Assembly (NCBI GenBank): GCA_012932865.1
Contig: SAXG01000003.1
Coordinates: 1,550,001-1,614,000 of the forward strand
Source of the DNA: Amylostereum areolatum
Lineage: Eukaryota; Basidiomycota; Agaricomycetes; Russulales; Stereaceae
Direction: 5' to 3'
Length of the DNA: 64,000 nt
Shown: positions 10,566-20,130 of the stretch, one piece after another
Position numbering within the stretch: the stretch's first letter is position 1
Layout: each line of letters opens with the position of its first letter
Position numbers and translations under genes: made by a program
The notes under the pieces: generated by a model
Databases searched by the model: none
Told to the model about the DNA's origin: nothing
What the model saw: the letters and a program-made list of their open reading frames with translations, nothing else

Positions 10566-11885
10566 ATGGGAGACACCGCCACCTCGATACCCAACCCCGC
10601 CACCGCACTTGGCAATGTCCCCCCTGGAGAGACTAATGTACCGCGCCAGACGCCTGCAACTCCAACACCAGCCGATCCCGCAAAACCGAGACATGAGACT
10701 CGATTCTCCCTAGGATTGGGCACGACCGACCCAATAGGATGGAGAACGCTATCGCCACCATCACCATCATTCTCCAACCAATCAATAGATAACAAAAAGG
10801 GAAAAGAAGTCAGAGACTACGTCTTCGGAAGAGGAGCAACCGCGGATCTTCCGAAAAAATCGAAGCACCCACCAGGGAATTCCCCACCAGGAGGAACAGG
10901 CACAATCGGATCAAAACCCGATGATAAGGACAAAGGATTCAAACTAAACGCACTGGGAGTATACGACGGAAGAGATCGAGCGAAAGCAGCAAAGTTCATA
11001 GAACAATGCGTACTTCGCTTCATAGCCTTTCCCAACGCGTATGCAGCCAACATGCGTAAGATAACCTTTGTACTCTCACATCTCACCGATGGACCAGCCC
11101 TCCACTGGGCATCCCTCTTAATAAGTAAGATCGATAAGATACGAGATCGTGGTCTAGATCCAGAAGTATACCTCTCATGGACGGCATTCCGCGACTACTT
11201 CTTAGAGACCTTCGGAGAAATAGACCCAGGAAGAGACGCTAGATTCAATATACAGCGCCTAGAACAAGGGACTATGGAAACCAAAGATTATATTACAATC
11301 TTCAGGGACTACACCATGGAAGCAGGCTACGATCATAAGGCACTGATCGACCAATTCAAGAGAGGACTGCGCAATGATATCGTGGTTGAGATCCTCAAGA
11401 GAGACCACATCTCGAACGATATTGATGAATGGTACGAACTCGCATTACGCATTGACAATAACTGGAGAGAAGCGCAAGCGTTCCAACGACATTACACGAG
11501 ACCAATGAACCCGACGAGTGATCTCACACTCCTGTACAAGAAACCACAGACATATATTCCATTCAGAAGGGGAAATGGGAATAAAGGAAACACGACCACC
11601 GCCAGAGTGGCACAAACAGGGAACAACGGCCGAAACTTCAGACGCCTTACCCCGCAAGAACGTACCGAACTCCAGAAATCAGGATCATGCTTCTATTGCC
11701 GGAAGCCAGGACACATCTCCAGGAACTGCCCAGAGAAACGTACCCAAACAACGATCAATGCACGAACGGCGAATCTAACAGAAGAAGAATCCCCGATTGA
11801 TCAGATCACCAAGCTGGTGAACAAGATGGACAGCGAAACGTTCGCGCGCACTGCCAACATGTTCAAAGACAATCAGGGTTTTTGA
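10566..11885 (+). CDS. gag: Gag polyprotein of the Gypsy element
   Basis: The capsid precursor packages the element RNA into virus-like particles. From the first AUG it is 439 residues. A retrotransposon-gag capsid region spans about residues 130-310 (A-K-A-A-K-F-I-E-Q-C; A-L-H-W-A-S; F-R-D-Y-F-L-E-T-F-G; Q-F-K-R-G-L). A CCHC zinc knuckle follows at about residue 380 (C-F-Y-C-R-K-P-G-H-I-S-R-N-C). The frame is open far upstream of this AUG, so the true N-terminus may be longer. The stop TGA at 11883 directly follows a GGGTTTT heptamer that would send ribosomes into pol. Codon choice is A-rich (AGA, GAA, AAA), unlike the neighbouring host genes. Confidence 0.9.
   Translation: MGDTATSIPNPATALGNVPPGETNVPRQTPATPTPADPAKPRHETRFSLGLGTTDPIGWRTLSPPSPSFSNQSIDNKKGKEVRDYVFGRGATADLPKKSKHPPGNSPPGGTGTIGSKPDDKDKGFKLNALGVYDGRDRAKAAKFIEQCVLRFIAFPNAYAANMRKITFVLSHLTDGPALHWASLLISKIDKIRDRGLDPEVYLSWTAFRDYFLETFGEIDPGRDARFNIQRLEQGTMETKDYITIFRDYTMEAGYDHKALIDQFKRGLRNDIVVEILKRDHISNDIDEWYELALRIDNNWREAQAFQRHYTRPMNPTSDLTLLYKKPQTYIPFRRGNGNKGNTTTARVAQTGNNGRNFRRLTPQERTELQKSGSCFYCRKPGHISRNCPEKRTQTTINARTANLTEEESPIDQITKLVNKMDSETFARTANMFKDNQGF
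11876..11882 (+). promoter_or_regulatory. Programmed -1 frameshift heptamer GGGTTTT
   Basis: Read in the gag frame this is G GGT TTT followed at once by the TGA stop, the X XXY YYZ pattern of -1 slip sites. Pol is open in exactly the -1 frame from 11882 and has no AUG at its beginning. I did not work out a downstream pseudoknot. Confidence 0.75.
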
Positions 11886-14800
11886 ATCGTCCTTCAAACG
11901 CGGCTGTTGAAAGGACACAGACAATGAACTTTTCAAGTCGATCTTCTGTACAGGATACAAAAGATGACGTAAATAGAACAGTGTATATAAGGTCATACCA
12001 AGACGGAGCAACACACGCTCCATCAATTCATATATCTGTTACGTTTCATGGAAAGTTCCGTAAAGCCGCCGCAAAAGCACTGCTAGATAGCGGAGCAAGC
12101 AGCACCCTGATCCATCCAGATTTCGTACGAAAACACAAGATGAATCTGATCCAACTGAAGAAGCCAATACCGATATACAACGTTGATGGATCTCGGAACA
12201 CTCTAGGAGAGATCAAACAGAAAGTGTACCTTCCAATGACGATGGAAGGGATCAACGGAGAAATTCACCGCGAAAACTTAGGATTGTTCGTCACCGCCCT
12301 GGGAGGAGACGAAGTAATCTTAGGAACCCCTTGGCTCAAGAAACACAATCCTCATATCGATTGGAGAAAGAGACAGATTACACTACAGACATGTCCAGGT
12401 ACGTGCTCCACTACCAGTAAAACAATGATCGTCCAAGGAAAAGACAAACACTCTCTACAATCATTCGACGAACAGAAGATCAACCATCACGCAACGATAG
12501 AAGAACAAGAAGACCCCGAATTCGACTCCGATCTCGCCGATATCAGGATAGTCAGAACGTTCCATGGAAAGACTGACGTAGGAACAATGCCGATTGCAGA
12601 AGAAACAAACGAACCCGGTATTTGGATAACAGCAAGAGCAACCAAGGCACAAGAACTCGCAGAAAGAGCGGCCATAGGAGAGAAGAAGAAGACACTCGAT
12701 GAGATGATTCCGTCTAGTTACAAACAGTATCAGAAGGTATTCGAAAAGAAAGCGTCGGAACGCTTTCCAATCAGCAGACCTTGGGATCACGCGATAGACC
12801 TGACTGAAGGATGGAAACCTCGAAATTGCAAAGTGTACCCAATGACGGTACCAGAACGGAAGGAACTGGACACATTCATAGATGAACATCTACGAAAAGG
12901 GTACATCCGAGAATCGAAATCAGAGATATCATCGCCCTTCTTCTTTATCAAGAAGAAAGATGGATCTCTTCGACCAGTACAGGACTATCGCTATCTTAAC
13001 TCGATCACGGTCAAAAATGAATACCCGATACCGCTCATCTCAGATCTCATCGACAAATTAAAAGGCGCTAAGATCTTCTCAAAGCTCGATCTCCGATGGG
13101 GATACAACAATGTTCGGATCAAAGAAGGAGATCAATGGAAAGCTGTGTTCAAAACAAACAGAGGCCTTTTCGAACCAATGGTAATGTTCTTCGGACTAAC
13201 CAACTCACCCGCAACATTCCAAGCAATGATGAATGCACTGTTCAAAGAATTAATAGACACAGGAAAAGTGGTGGTCTATATGGATGACATATTGATATTT
13301 ACAGAAACACTCGACGAACATAGGAAACTGATGAAAGAAGCCCTCCAACTTCTAGAACGGAACGATCTATTCCTAAAACCAGAGAAGTGCTTCTTCGAAC
13401 AACCATCGATCAAATACCTAGGCGTGATAATCACGCACAACAAGGTACAGATGGACCCGGTCAAAGTCCAAGGGCTAGCCGAATGGCCCACACCGAGGAA
13501 AGTAAAAGAAGTCCAATCATTCCTCGGATTTGGAAATTTCTATCGACGCTTCATCAAAGACTATTCTAAGATCGCCAGACCCCTATTCCAGCTCACAAAG
13601 AAAGACCACGAATGGAACTGGACGGCCGAATGTGAACGCACCTTCGAAAGACTGAAACAAGAATTCACATCGTCCCCAATCTTAATCATGCCCGATGAAA
13701 ACAAACCATTCCGCATAGAGAGTGACGCCTCCGATTTCGCGTACGGAGCTATCCTATCGCAGCCAGATGAGATCGAAAGATGGCATCCGGTCGCGTACCT
13801 ATCCAAATCACTGTCTCCCGCGGAACAGAATTACGAGATATACGACAAAGAACTCTTAGGAGTAGTGAAAGCCTTAGAACACTGGCGACACTATCTAGAA
13901 GGAGCGAACCACAAAGTCGAAATCTGGACAGATCATAAAAATCTAGAATATTTCACAACAGCTCAGAAACTCAATCGACGACAAGCACGATGGAGCTTGT
14001 ACCTGTCCCGTTTCGACTACACCTTGGTACACAAACCAGGAAGTACAAACAAAGCAGATGGACTTTCTAGAAGACCAGATCATAAGGAAGACATTCCAGA
14101 CAATGACGACCGCATCCTGCTCCACCCTTCGGTTTTCAGAGCTAGAGCCACCGGAAGGGGAACAGTCGAAGCAGTCGGAAACAAAGAACTTCTCAAAGAA
14201 CTAAGAAACTTCTCACACCTAGATGATGAAGTTTGGACAGCGTTAGATACGATCAAAAGATCGGGACCACGCACCCTCGCAAAGGGAATCGAAGATTGGA
14301 ACTTCGAGAACGATCTGATTATCAGAAAAGGAAAGATCTATGTGCCACAGAATCTCGAACTTCGACGCATGATCCTAAAATCGCATCATGATCTGGAAAC
14401 GATTGGACATCCAGGCGAAATGAAAACTCTGGAGCTGGTACAAAGAAACTTTTGGTGGCCAAAGATGATTTCCTTCGTAAAAGGCTATGTTCAAGGATGC
14501 CCCGTATGTCAATCAACGAAGAACGTCACGCATCCGGCAAAACACCCATTACAACCTACGGAAATACCAGAACGACCATGGGAAACGATCACATCAGATT
14601 TCATCACAGATCTTCCGATATCCAATAGATTTGATTCGATCAACGTAGTCGTTGATAGGTTCACCAAAACCGCAGTATTCACACCGTGCCTTAAGACGAT
14701 CAACGCAGAAGAAACAGCTGATCTTCTGATTGACAATGTATACAGACGGTTTGGACTATGGAAAAGAATGATATCGGATAGAGGCCCTCAATTCGCGTCC

Positions 14801-15772
14801 AAAGTATTCCAATCCATCTGCGAAAGCCTTGGAATTATCTCGTCGCTTAGTAAAGCGTATCATCCCCAAACAGACGGCGAGACAGAAAGAGTGAATCAAG
14901 AATTAGAACAATATCTTCGAGCGTTCTGCAATGGAGATCAAACAAATTGGGCAAAACTGTTACCGAAAGCGGAATTCGCACACAATATACGACAACATTC
15001 AGCCACGAAAACTTCCCCATTTGAACTCCTACACGGATACCAACCGGTGTTTAACCCGACAATACCAACCGATCCACGGATACCAACGGCTGAAGAAAGA
15101 ATAAAGAACTTTAAGAACGCATGGGACAACGCAGAAGCAAGCCTAGAAATAGCGGCTAAATTGATGAAGATGCAGCATGACCAAACCTTCACGCTAAGAG
15201 ATCAACTCAAACAGGGCGACCAAGTATGGTTAGACGGAAAAAACCTTAACACGGTATACCCGAAAACCAAACTAGCACCGAAACGATTCGGCCCGTTCAA
15301 AATTGAAAAGGTTATAGGACCGGTAACCTATTGACTCGAACTACCGACGAAGTGGAAAATACACCCGGTATTCCACGCAGCATTGTTGATTCCGTTCAAA
15401 GAGACAGAACAATATGGCGAAGCTTACGAAAGACCACCTCCGGAACTAGTAAACGATGAAGAACTCTACGAACTAGAAACAATAATAGCCTCAAAATTAG
15501 ACAAACGATATTCAGAACCGTTACATTACTTCGTAAAATGGAAAGGATACCCCGACTCCGGTAACACATGGGAACCAGCATCTAATCTCGAAGGATCAAA
15601 AGATGTGATCGCAGAGTTCCATCGAAATAACCCCAAGGCACCGAAGTTGCCACCACAGCCAATCAGAGATACCAACACAGAAGCCACTGATCGTGACGAA
15701 ACCGACGCAACACAGCAAGAACAAAGACCAACGAGACGAAAGAAACGCAAGACGAAAGCAAGACATTGGTGA
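11882..15772 (+). CDS. pol: Pol polyprotein (protease, RT, RNase H, integrase, chromodomain) with one in-frame TGA
   Basis: Pol is entered by -1 frameshift from gag. Domains in order: aspartic protease with D-S-G-A-S near residue 67; reverse transcriptase with the Y-M-D-D catalytic box near residue 465; RNase H (I-E-S-D-A-S-D-F-A-Y-G-A); integrase with an HHCC zinc domain (H-H-D … C-P-V-C) and DDE core (T-S-D-F; S-D-R-G-P-Q-F; H-P-Q-T-D-G-E-T-E-R). An in-frame TGA at 15332-15334 stops translation at residue 1150. The same frame then continues for 146 codons through H-P-V-F-H-A-A-L-L and a chromodomain (Y-F-V-K-W-K-G-Y; T-W-E-P) to a stop at 15770. In life the chromodomain guides integration to marked chromatin. 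This copy loses it unless the stop is read through. Confidence 0.93.
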
Positions 15773-15912
15773 GACTCAACGACATTCAGGCGAATGCACT
15801 GCCAACAAGGGGGGGATAAAAACCCTACGGGTTCAACAAGACAGACCACCAATGTCCACCACCCCAAACACAGCCAACACTTCCTCCACCAATCCGATCG
15901 TCTCATCTAGCA

Positions 15913-16563
15913 ATGTCGACCACCTCCGCCTCGTCTGCAACCGAGTTCACCACTCTCAACAGGAACGCGCCCTCTGCGGAGACTGCTTCATCGCTCGATC
16001 AGCAGCAATCCTTGCAATTAAGTCAGTACCTTCTCCGCCTAGGTCAGGACCAGACGGAAGAACAGACGGAAGAGCAAGGGGTAAGCCGCTTAGAAGCACA
16101 CAGAAGAACCCTAACTGAAGCACCCGGATTCCTCACAGGTGCTAATGCAATTCCCGTGGCCTGGAGCAGCGGAAGTCCCAACACCCGATTCCCCGATACT
16201 CGAGAGTCAGATAGCCCGCATGATAGCCGGAGTAGCACTCGAGCTAGTCTCGGCTCCAGACGTTTTCCCACTCGAACCGGCGCGCAAGGACTCGTGGAAC
16301 GTCTGGGGCATTTCGTCAATGAAATGCACATCGGTGACAGGCTGTCACAGGGGCCGATGTTAGTAAGCGACACACGTGATGATACGCGTCCTCGACGCGT
16401 CCAATATAATGTAATGTTGAGAGCGTCAGCTGTCGATCTCGACGCGTCGCGTCGAAAATTTCTGCGAAGGACGGCTCAGGCGCTCAGGCCTCAGGCCTCA
16501 AGACGGCTCCTCCTATCGACCAACACCCAATGGATTCAACTTTCCCTACTCTCCAATCACTGA
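15913..16563 (+). CDS. Retrotransposon accessory ORF A, unknown function
   Basis: A 216-residue open frame 140 bp after pol, starting M-S-T-T-S-A-S-S. It is rich in Ser, Thr, Gln and Arg, with no recognised domain. A segment V-E-R-L-G-H-F-V-N-E-M-H-I-G near residue 135 is the most structured part. From about codon 150 the frame runs into the nested insert that carries the helicase fragment, so the last 60 residues may not belong. It may once have been one gene with ORF B at 17306, separated by that insert. Confidence 0.45.
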   Translation: MSTTSASSATEFTTLNRNAPSAETASSLDQQQSLQLSQYLLRLGQDQTEEQTEEQGVSRLEAHRRTLTEAPGFLTGANAIPVAWSSGSPNTRFPDTRESDSPHDSRSSTRASLGSRRFPTRTGAQGLVERLGHFVNEMHIGDRLSQGPMLVSDTRDDTRPRRVQYNVMLRASAVDLDASRRKFLRRTAQALRPQASRRLLLSTNTQWIQLSLLSNH

Positions 16564-17010
16564 CCAGTGTGCTGGCCGCCTCACCCAGCACATCTGCATT
16601 GCCTCTGCCGCTGCTTCTGTCATTGCCTGAGTCCCCCGCTCCCGAACACCAGCGGTAATCCTGTCAACTGGGAATCAGCGCATGGGGAAGTCCTTGCGCG
16701 CTCGCAACTTCACGATCCGGAACGTCGTCATTCTCGGTGTGGATTGTGAGCTTATTGCTGCAACTGCCAGTGGGGCAGGAAAGACGATCCCATTCGCACT
16801 CCCACTGTTCTACCAGCCGAAGAAAATGATAATCGACATCTCGCCGCTCAATGCGCTCGAGATGGATCAGGTGTCAGCCGCCTTTTCTTAGATCTGCTAT
16901 GAGCTCAGGGTTTGATGCGAGTAATCTCGGACTGTATAAGCAGCGCTTTCGAGAACTCGGGCTTTCTGCAAAGGCGGTCACTACGGCGAGCCGTGAGACC
17001 TATAAGTTAT
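16532..17010 (+). pseudogene. Nested RecQ-like helicase fragment
   Basis: The frame at 16682-16891 encodes G-V-D-C-E-L-I-A-A-T, then S-G-A-G-K-T-I-P-F-A-L-P-L-F-Y and S-P-L-N-A-L-E-M-D-Q. These are the Walker A/motif I and motif Ia of RecQ-type DNA helicases seen in high copy in basidiomycete genomes. Only the start of the helicase core is present and frames shift around it; no DEAH box follows. It lies between inverted copies of a roughly 50-bp repeat, so it is captured or nested debris inside the accessory region. Confidence 0.55.
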
Positions 17011-17256
17011 AACGACAATGTACATAGAGCCTTCGCTGTCGTACATGGGAGTACCGGTGCAGGAGGGGACAAAAAGAGAGAACTCTATTTCATATAGCTC
17101 GTACTTACTAGGAGCACTACATGGGCAAGATGTGCTTGAAATCGGCTCGTACAAGTTGGCACGGCCGACCGAGCCGGTGACAGGATGAGGCAAATGGTAT
17201 GAGTAATAATCACCTGATCGTCACACAGTGTCACCGATGTACCGTGCCTTGACGAA

Positions 17257-18825
17257 ATGCCCCAGACGTTAGGGAGGGAGTTGTGCAGGGGTTTTTTCAG
17301 GGGTATTGTGCGCGGTGTCATACAGTTTCTCGTCATCCCATATAACCTCCTCCTCTGTGATCATCCCCTGCACAACTCCCTCCCTCACGTCTGGGAACGA
17401 GACTACACTCGAGCAGGCCAGACAGCGGATCGACGACCTCAGGAGGGAGTCGGCCGACGTCCAGGACATCCTGAAGAACCACGTCAAGATGCTCGACGGA
17501 GAACTCCGCCAGCTAGACTCGAGGTACCTGACACTCTCGACCGAGATGGAAGAGCGAGAGGTCAAGCTTCTTCGACGATTCCGGAAGCTAGCGCAGCGGC
17601 TGTACTCAACGTCGCAGAGCTCCGGAGATTCCTTACTGAAGTCGGACACAGAGTCAACTGGCTCAACTGGGAAAGACACACCTTCCGCGCCGCCTACGAA
17701 GGAGAAATCCTCCGCAGACGAATGGAAACTACCGGAGTTCCCCATATGTCGTCACGCGACGGCCCCGACATCGACCTCATCTTCCATGGACATCACATCT
17801 CCCCGGGCTATACTGTCCGACCCGATCCTATCGCGTCCGCCCTCGCCAGACCCCCGTTCCTTCCTAACGCCCCTCCACGACCCGTCACCGCTCCCACCCC
17901 GCCGGGATCCATACCCGTCCCCGGCCTCACCCACATTAACCCCATCCAGCCTCCCGTCGCTCGAAACGGAGTACCCGGAGAGCTGTTCAGACAGCCCCTG
18001 CCAGGAGAGCTATTGGGACAGCCCCTGGTCCTTCCAGAGCTCGGACAACCGACCGGACGACCGACCAGCAGTCCGCGACCGATACCTAGGACATCTTCTC
18101 GGCTGCCCGCCGTGCCTAGACCGCCAACTCCATTCCCACTATCTGCTGGCGACGCTCCCATGCCGTGGCACGGAAGCCCCGCCCCCTATCCCTCATTCCT
18201 ACGTCCGCACCCCGACCACGCTCGAGATCCCGTCACCCAAGATCCCCGAGTCACCGCACAGCGACGTAAACATGATTCTGTCGACCCCGACGGAAGACCG
18301 TTCAAGCGAATCAGAGAGCTCAGACTCCCCGATGCATCGGGTGAGGAAGAACTTCAAGGAGCTCCAGAAGATAGTCGATCGGATGATGGAAGACCGCGCT
18401 CGCCGGAGACAGGAACTCAACCTAACGGACGAGTCGGACAGTTCAGCGAACAAATCGGACAGTTCGGCGGACAAGGCGGAAGAAACGGCCGAGAATCCCT
18501 CGGACCAGTGGAGCAACGAGCCGACCACGTGGACGCAAGAGAAGTGGGACGCAATTCCCTCGAAGCCGCGGAAACACTGCTGGAAATGCGGCAAGCGAGG
18601 CCATCTCCACCGAGATTGTCCCCGTCGCAAGGACGCTCCCCCTCACTTCCCCCGATCTCGGTCCTGCTATCCCCTCCGACCACAGACTCCTCTTCCTCAC
18701 CCTCGCCCGAGCCGTCCGGATATCAGTTACGGTCCAGGAACACTGATGTCCCACCCCCACCTCCGACGTACCGACGCTACCGCCCGCGCCCACAGGCAGC
18801 TTCTGGGATTCCTCACGCGACGTGA
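17257..18825 (+). CDS. Overlapping open frame within ORF B, possible frameshift partner
   Basis: A 522-codon open frame in another reading frame over the same DNA. Its most protein-like stretch is near residues 115-175 (V-A-E-L-R-R-F-L-T-E-V-G; N-W-E-R-H-T-F-R-A-A-Y-E-G-E-I-L), where ORF B itself is Ser/Pro-rich. It ends with an R-S-R-N and P-P-P-P-T-Y-R-R-Y-R-P-R tail. It may be a true overlapping gene, one part of a frameshifted protein, or a by-product of GC-rich low-complexity sequence. Confidence 0.3.
   Translation: MPQTLGRELCRGFFRGIVRGVIQFLVIPYNLLLCDHPLHNSLPHVWERDYTRAGQTADRRPQEGVGRRPGHPEEPRQDARRRTPPARLEVPDTLDRDGRARGQASSTIPEASAAAVLNVAELRRFLTEVGHRVNWLNWERHTFRAAYEGEILRRRMETTGVPHMSSRDGPDIDLIFHGHHISPGYTVRPDPIASALARPPFLPNAPPRPVTAPTPPGSIPVPGLTHINPIQPPVARNGVPGELFRQPLPGELLGQPLVLPELGQPTGRPTSSPRPIPRTSSRLPAVPRPPTPFPLSAGDAPMPWHGSPAPYPSFLRPHPDHARDPVTQDPRVTAQRRKHDSVDPDGRPFKRIRELRLPDASGEEELQGAPEDSRSDDGRPRSPETGTQPNGRVGQFSEQIGQFGGQGGRNGRESLGPVEQRADHVDAREVGRNSLEAAETLLEMRQARPSPPRLSPSQGRSPSLPPISVLLSPPTTDSSSSPSPEPSGYQLRSRNTDVPPPPPTYRRYRPRPQAASGIPHAT
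17265..17391. repeat. 27-bp inverted repeat, hairpin-forming
   Basis: The arms at 17265-17291 and 17365-17391 are complementary with one mismatch and enclose 73 bp. The outer side of the left arm continues as a reverse copy (about 17,215-17,270) of sequence near 16,298-16,345 (core GTCTGGGGCATTTCGTCAA). The 0.97-kb segment with the helicase fragment is thus bounded by inverted repeats. Confidence 0.75.
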
Positions 18826-19021
18826 GAGCCTGACGCACAAAGCCGCCCAACACGCCACCGAACAGTGGTTGTACTGGGAGGACGCCATGCTCCGCACTCA
18901 GCGGGAACCCCCCTCACGCTTCAACCACTCTTGGCGCGTCGACGATCTCTTCTGGAAGGAAGAAGATTGGGACTTGCAGGAAGCGGAGGAATCGAAGGAC
19001 CACTGGCCGGAACCTTGGTAA
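17306..19021 (+). CDS. Retrotransposon accessory ORF B: coiled-coil and CCHC zinc-knuckle protein
   Basis: 571 residues. About residues 33-100 form a heptad-rich helix (T-L-E-Q-A-R-Q-R-I-D-D-L; E-R-E-V-K-L-L-R-R-F-R-K-L) likely to be a coiled coil. A long Pro/Ser-rich middle follows. A CCHC knuckle lies near residue 425 (C-W-K-C-G-K-R-G-H-L-H-R-D-C), then a W-rich acidic tail. The knuckle suggests nucleic-acid binding, so the element encodes a second Gag-like zinc-knuckle protein after pol. The start is uncertain because the first 25 codons lie in the hairpin repeat. A second long frame overlaps almost all of it. Confidence 0.55.
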   Translation: MCAVSYSFSSSHITSSSVIIPCTTPSLTSGNETTLEQARQRIDDLRRESADVQDILKNHVKMLDGELRQLDSRYLTLSTEMEEREVKLLRRFRKLAQRLYSTSQSSGDSLLKSDTESTGSTGKDTPSAPPTKEKSSADEWKLPEFPICRHATAPTSTSSSMDITSPRAILSDPILSRPPSPDPRSFLTPLHDPSPLPPRRDPYPSPASPTLTPSSLPSLETEYPESCSDSPCQESYWDSPWSFQSSDNRPDDRPAVRDRYLGHLLGCPPCLDRQLHSHYLLATLPCRGTEAPPPIPHSYVRTPTTLEIPSPKIPESPHSDVNMILSTPTEDRSSESESSDSPMHRVRKNFKELQKIVDRMMEDRARRRQELNLTDESDSSANKSDSSADKAEETAENPSDQWSNEPTTWTQEKWDAIPSKPRKHCWKCGKRGHLHRDCPRRKDAPPHFPRSRSCYPLRPQTPLPHPRPSRPDISYGPGTLMSHPHLRRTDATARAHRQLLGFLTRRESLTHKAAQHATEQWLYWEDAMLRTQREPPSRFNHSWRVDDLFWKEEDWDLQEAEESKDHWPEPW

Positions 19022-19440
19022 GCGCACGGACGAACTTTTACCCATCATACGCACTCGGACTTTCTCGATCATCATCATCATGCACTCGGACTTTCCCTCT
19101 TCCCCCATCATTACGCCCTCGCATCTATCGCTTACGACACTTCTCGAACTGATCACGGACTGCGCCCTCATTCGTACGCATATTCTCCTCGGACTTCTCT
19201 ACTATACCAGTTTCTATCGCTATGAGGAAGGCGAACACTTGATAGTCTCCCCGCGACGCGCTGGACGCATCGCTTACTTACGACTCATGTCTGATTATGT
19301 ACGAATTTTCACTTACGATTAACGGCAATGATTACATCATTGCCCCTCCACATCGCAAGCATAAAAGGAAAGCCACAAAGACGATAACATGCTCAGACAT
19401 CGTCTAACAAATCCACTCGCACCACCCAAACCAACCAAAT

Positions 19441-19824
19441 ATGTCGTCTACTCTCGCCTCCTCTTCGCGCAACCTCTCCACCACCGACTGCACCCCTCCT
19501 ACCACTCCTCCTCCTTCGCCCGTCCTCTCGCGCACTCCCACGCCCGACCCACTAGATGAAGAACTCCTTCGTCATCTCAAACGAGTCACGGAACTCCTAA
19601 GCCGTCCGGACGTCGCTCGCGCCATGAAGAGGCCGAGAAGCCTAGACGAAGAAGCCATGCAGGAGTCGAAGGGAAGATGCGGCATCAAGGGACTCTTCCG
19701 AAAACGCGGGCCTCGGTTCAAGAGCCCGGATCACGCGACGACGGCGAGGATAGGACATCGGTTAGGGGCTACTACGATAGACGAGGAGGACCTGAAAGTA
19801 GTAGAGGCGCTGTTAAAGCGATAG
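19441..19824 (+). CDS. Retrotransposon accessory ORF C, small protein
   Basis: 127 residues from an ATG with A at -3. The N-terminal half is Ser/Thr/Pro-rich, followed by an acidic-basic helix (L-D-E-E-L-L-R-H-L-K-R-V-T-E-L-L) and a basic C-terminal part (L-F-R-K-R-G-P-R-F-K). No known domain. It lies between ORF B and the membrane ORF. Confidence 0.4.
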   Translation: MSSTLASSSRNLSTTDCTPPTTPPPSPVLSRTPTPDPLDEELLRHLKRVTELLSRPDVARAMKRPRSLDEEAMQESKGRCGIKGLFRKRGPRFKSPDHATTARIGHRLGATTIDEEDLKVVEALLKR

Positions 19825-19897
19825 AATAGAATTCTATCGCTGAGGTCCGGGCAAAGACATAAAAGAGTGAACATCAGAAAGCGACAAACCCAGAAGC

Positions 19898-20038
19898 ATG
19901 ATGCAATCAACCCAATCACCCGATCTCGCGATTTTCAATACGCCCACTCCACGCTGGCTCATCGCCGTCATCAGCATCATCGTAGGACTTACGATCCTCA
20001 CCTTCATCGCATCAACAATATTCCTTCTCCAATGGTGA
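19898..20038 (+). CDS. Retrotransposon accessory ORF D: 46-residue single-span membrane protein
   Basis: An ATG at 19898 (A at -3) opens a 46-codon frame ending with TGG TGA at 20038. After a polar N-terminus of about 20 residues, W-L-I-A-V-I-S-I-I-V-G-L-T-I-L and T-F-I-A-S-T-I-F-L-L form one continuous hydrophobic segment of about 26 residues running nearly to the C-terminus. It is predicted to be a tail-anchored or type III single-pass peptide. It lies 93 bp before the 3' LTR, the place where env-like genes sit in other retroelements, but nothing in the sequence resembles a known envelope protein. Confidence 0.45.
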   Translation: MMQSTQSPDLAIFNTPTPRWLIAVISIIVGLTILTFIASTIFLLQW

Positions 20039-20116
20039 AGAGCGAGCAATCGACAGCATGTTCAAGACATCCCTCTAGAACCGCTTCGATTCAGGAATCT
20101 ACGAGACATAGATTCT

Positions 20117-20129
20117 AGAGAGGGGGATA
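20117..20129 (+). promoter_or_regulatory. Polypurine tract of the LTR element
   Basis: AGAGAGGGGGATA directly upstream of the 3' LTR, the usual primer site for plus-strand DNA synthesis. Confidence 0.7.
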
Positions 20130-20130
20130 G

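Noticed and set aside
9877..10713. 278-codon frame with an AUG overlapping the gag extension
   Set aside because: Thr/Lys/Gln-rich composition typical of an off-frame in A-rich DNA; the gag frame over the same DNA looks like protein and runs on into the capsid.
19080..19322. 80-codon frame between accessory ORFs B and C
   Set aside because: It starts in a CAT repeat and has no clear motif; possible, but weaker than its neighbours, so not listed as a gene.
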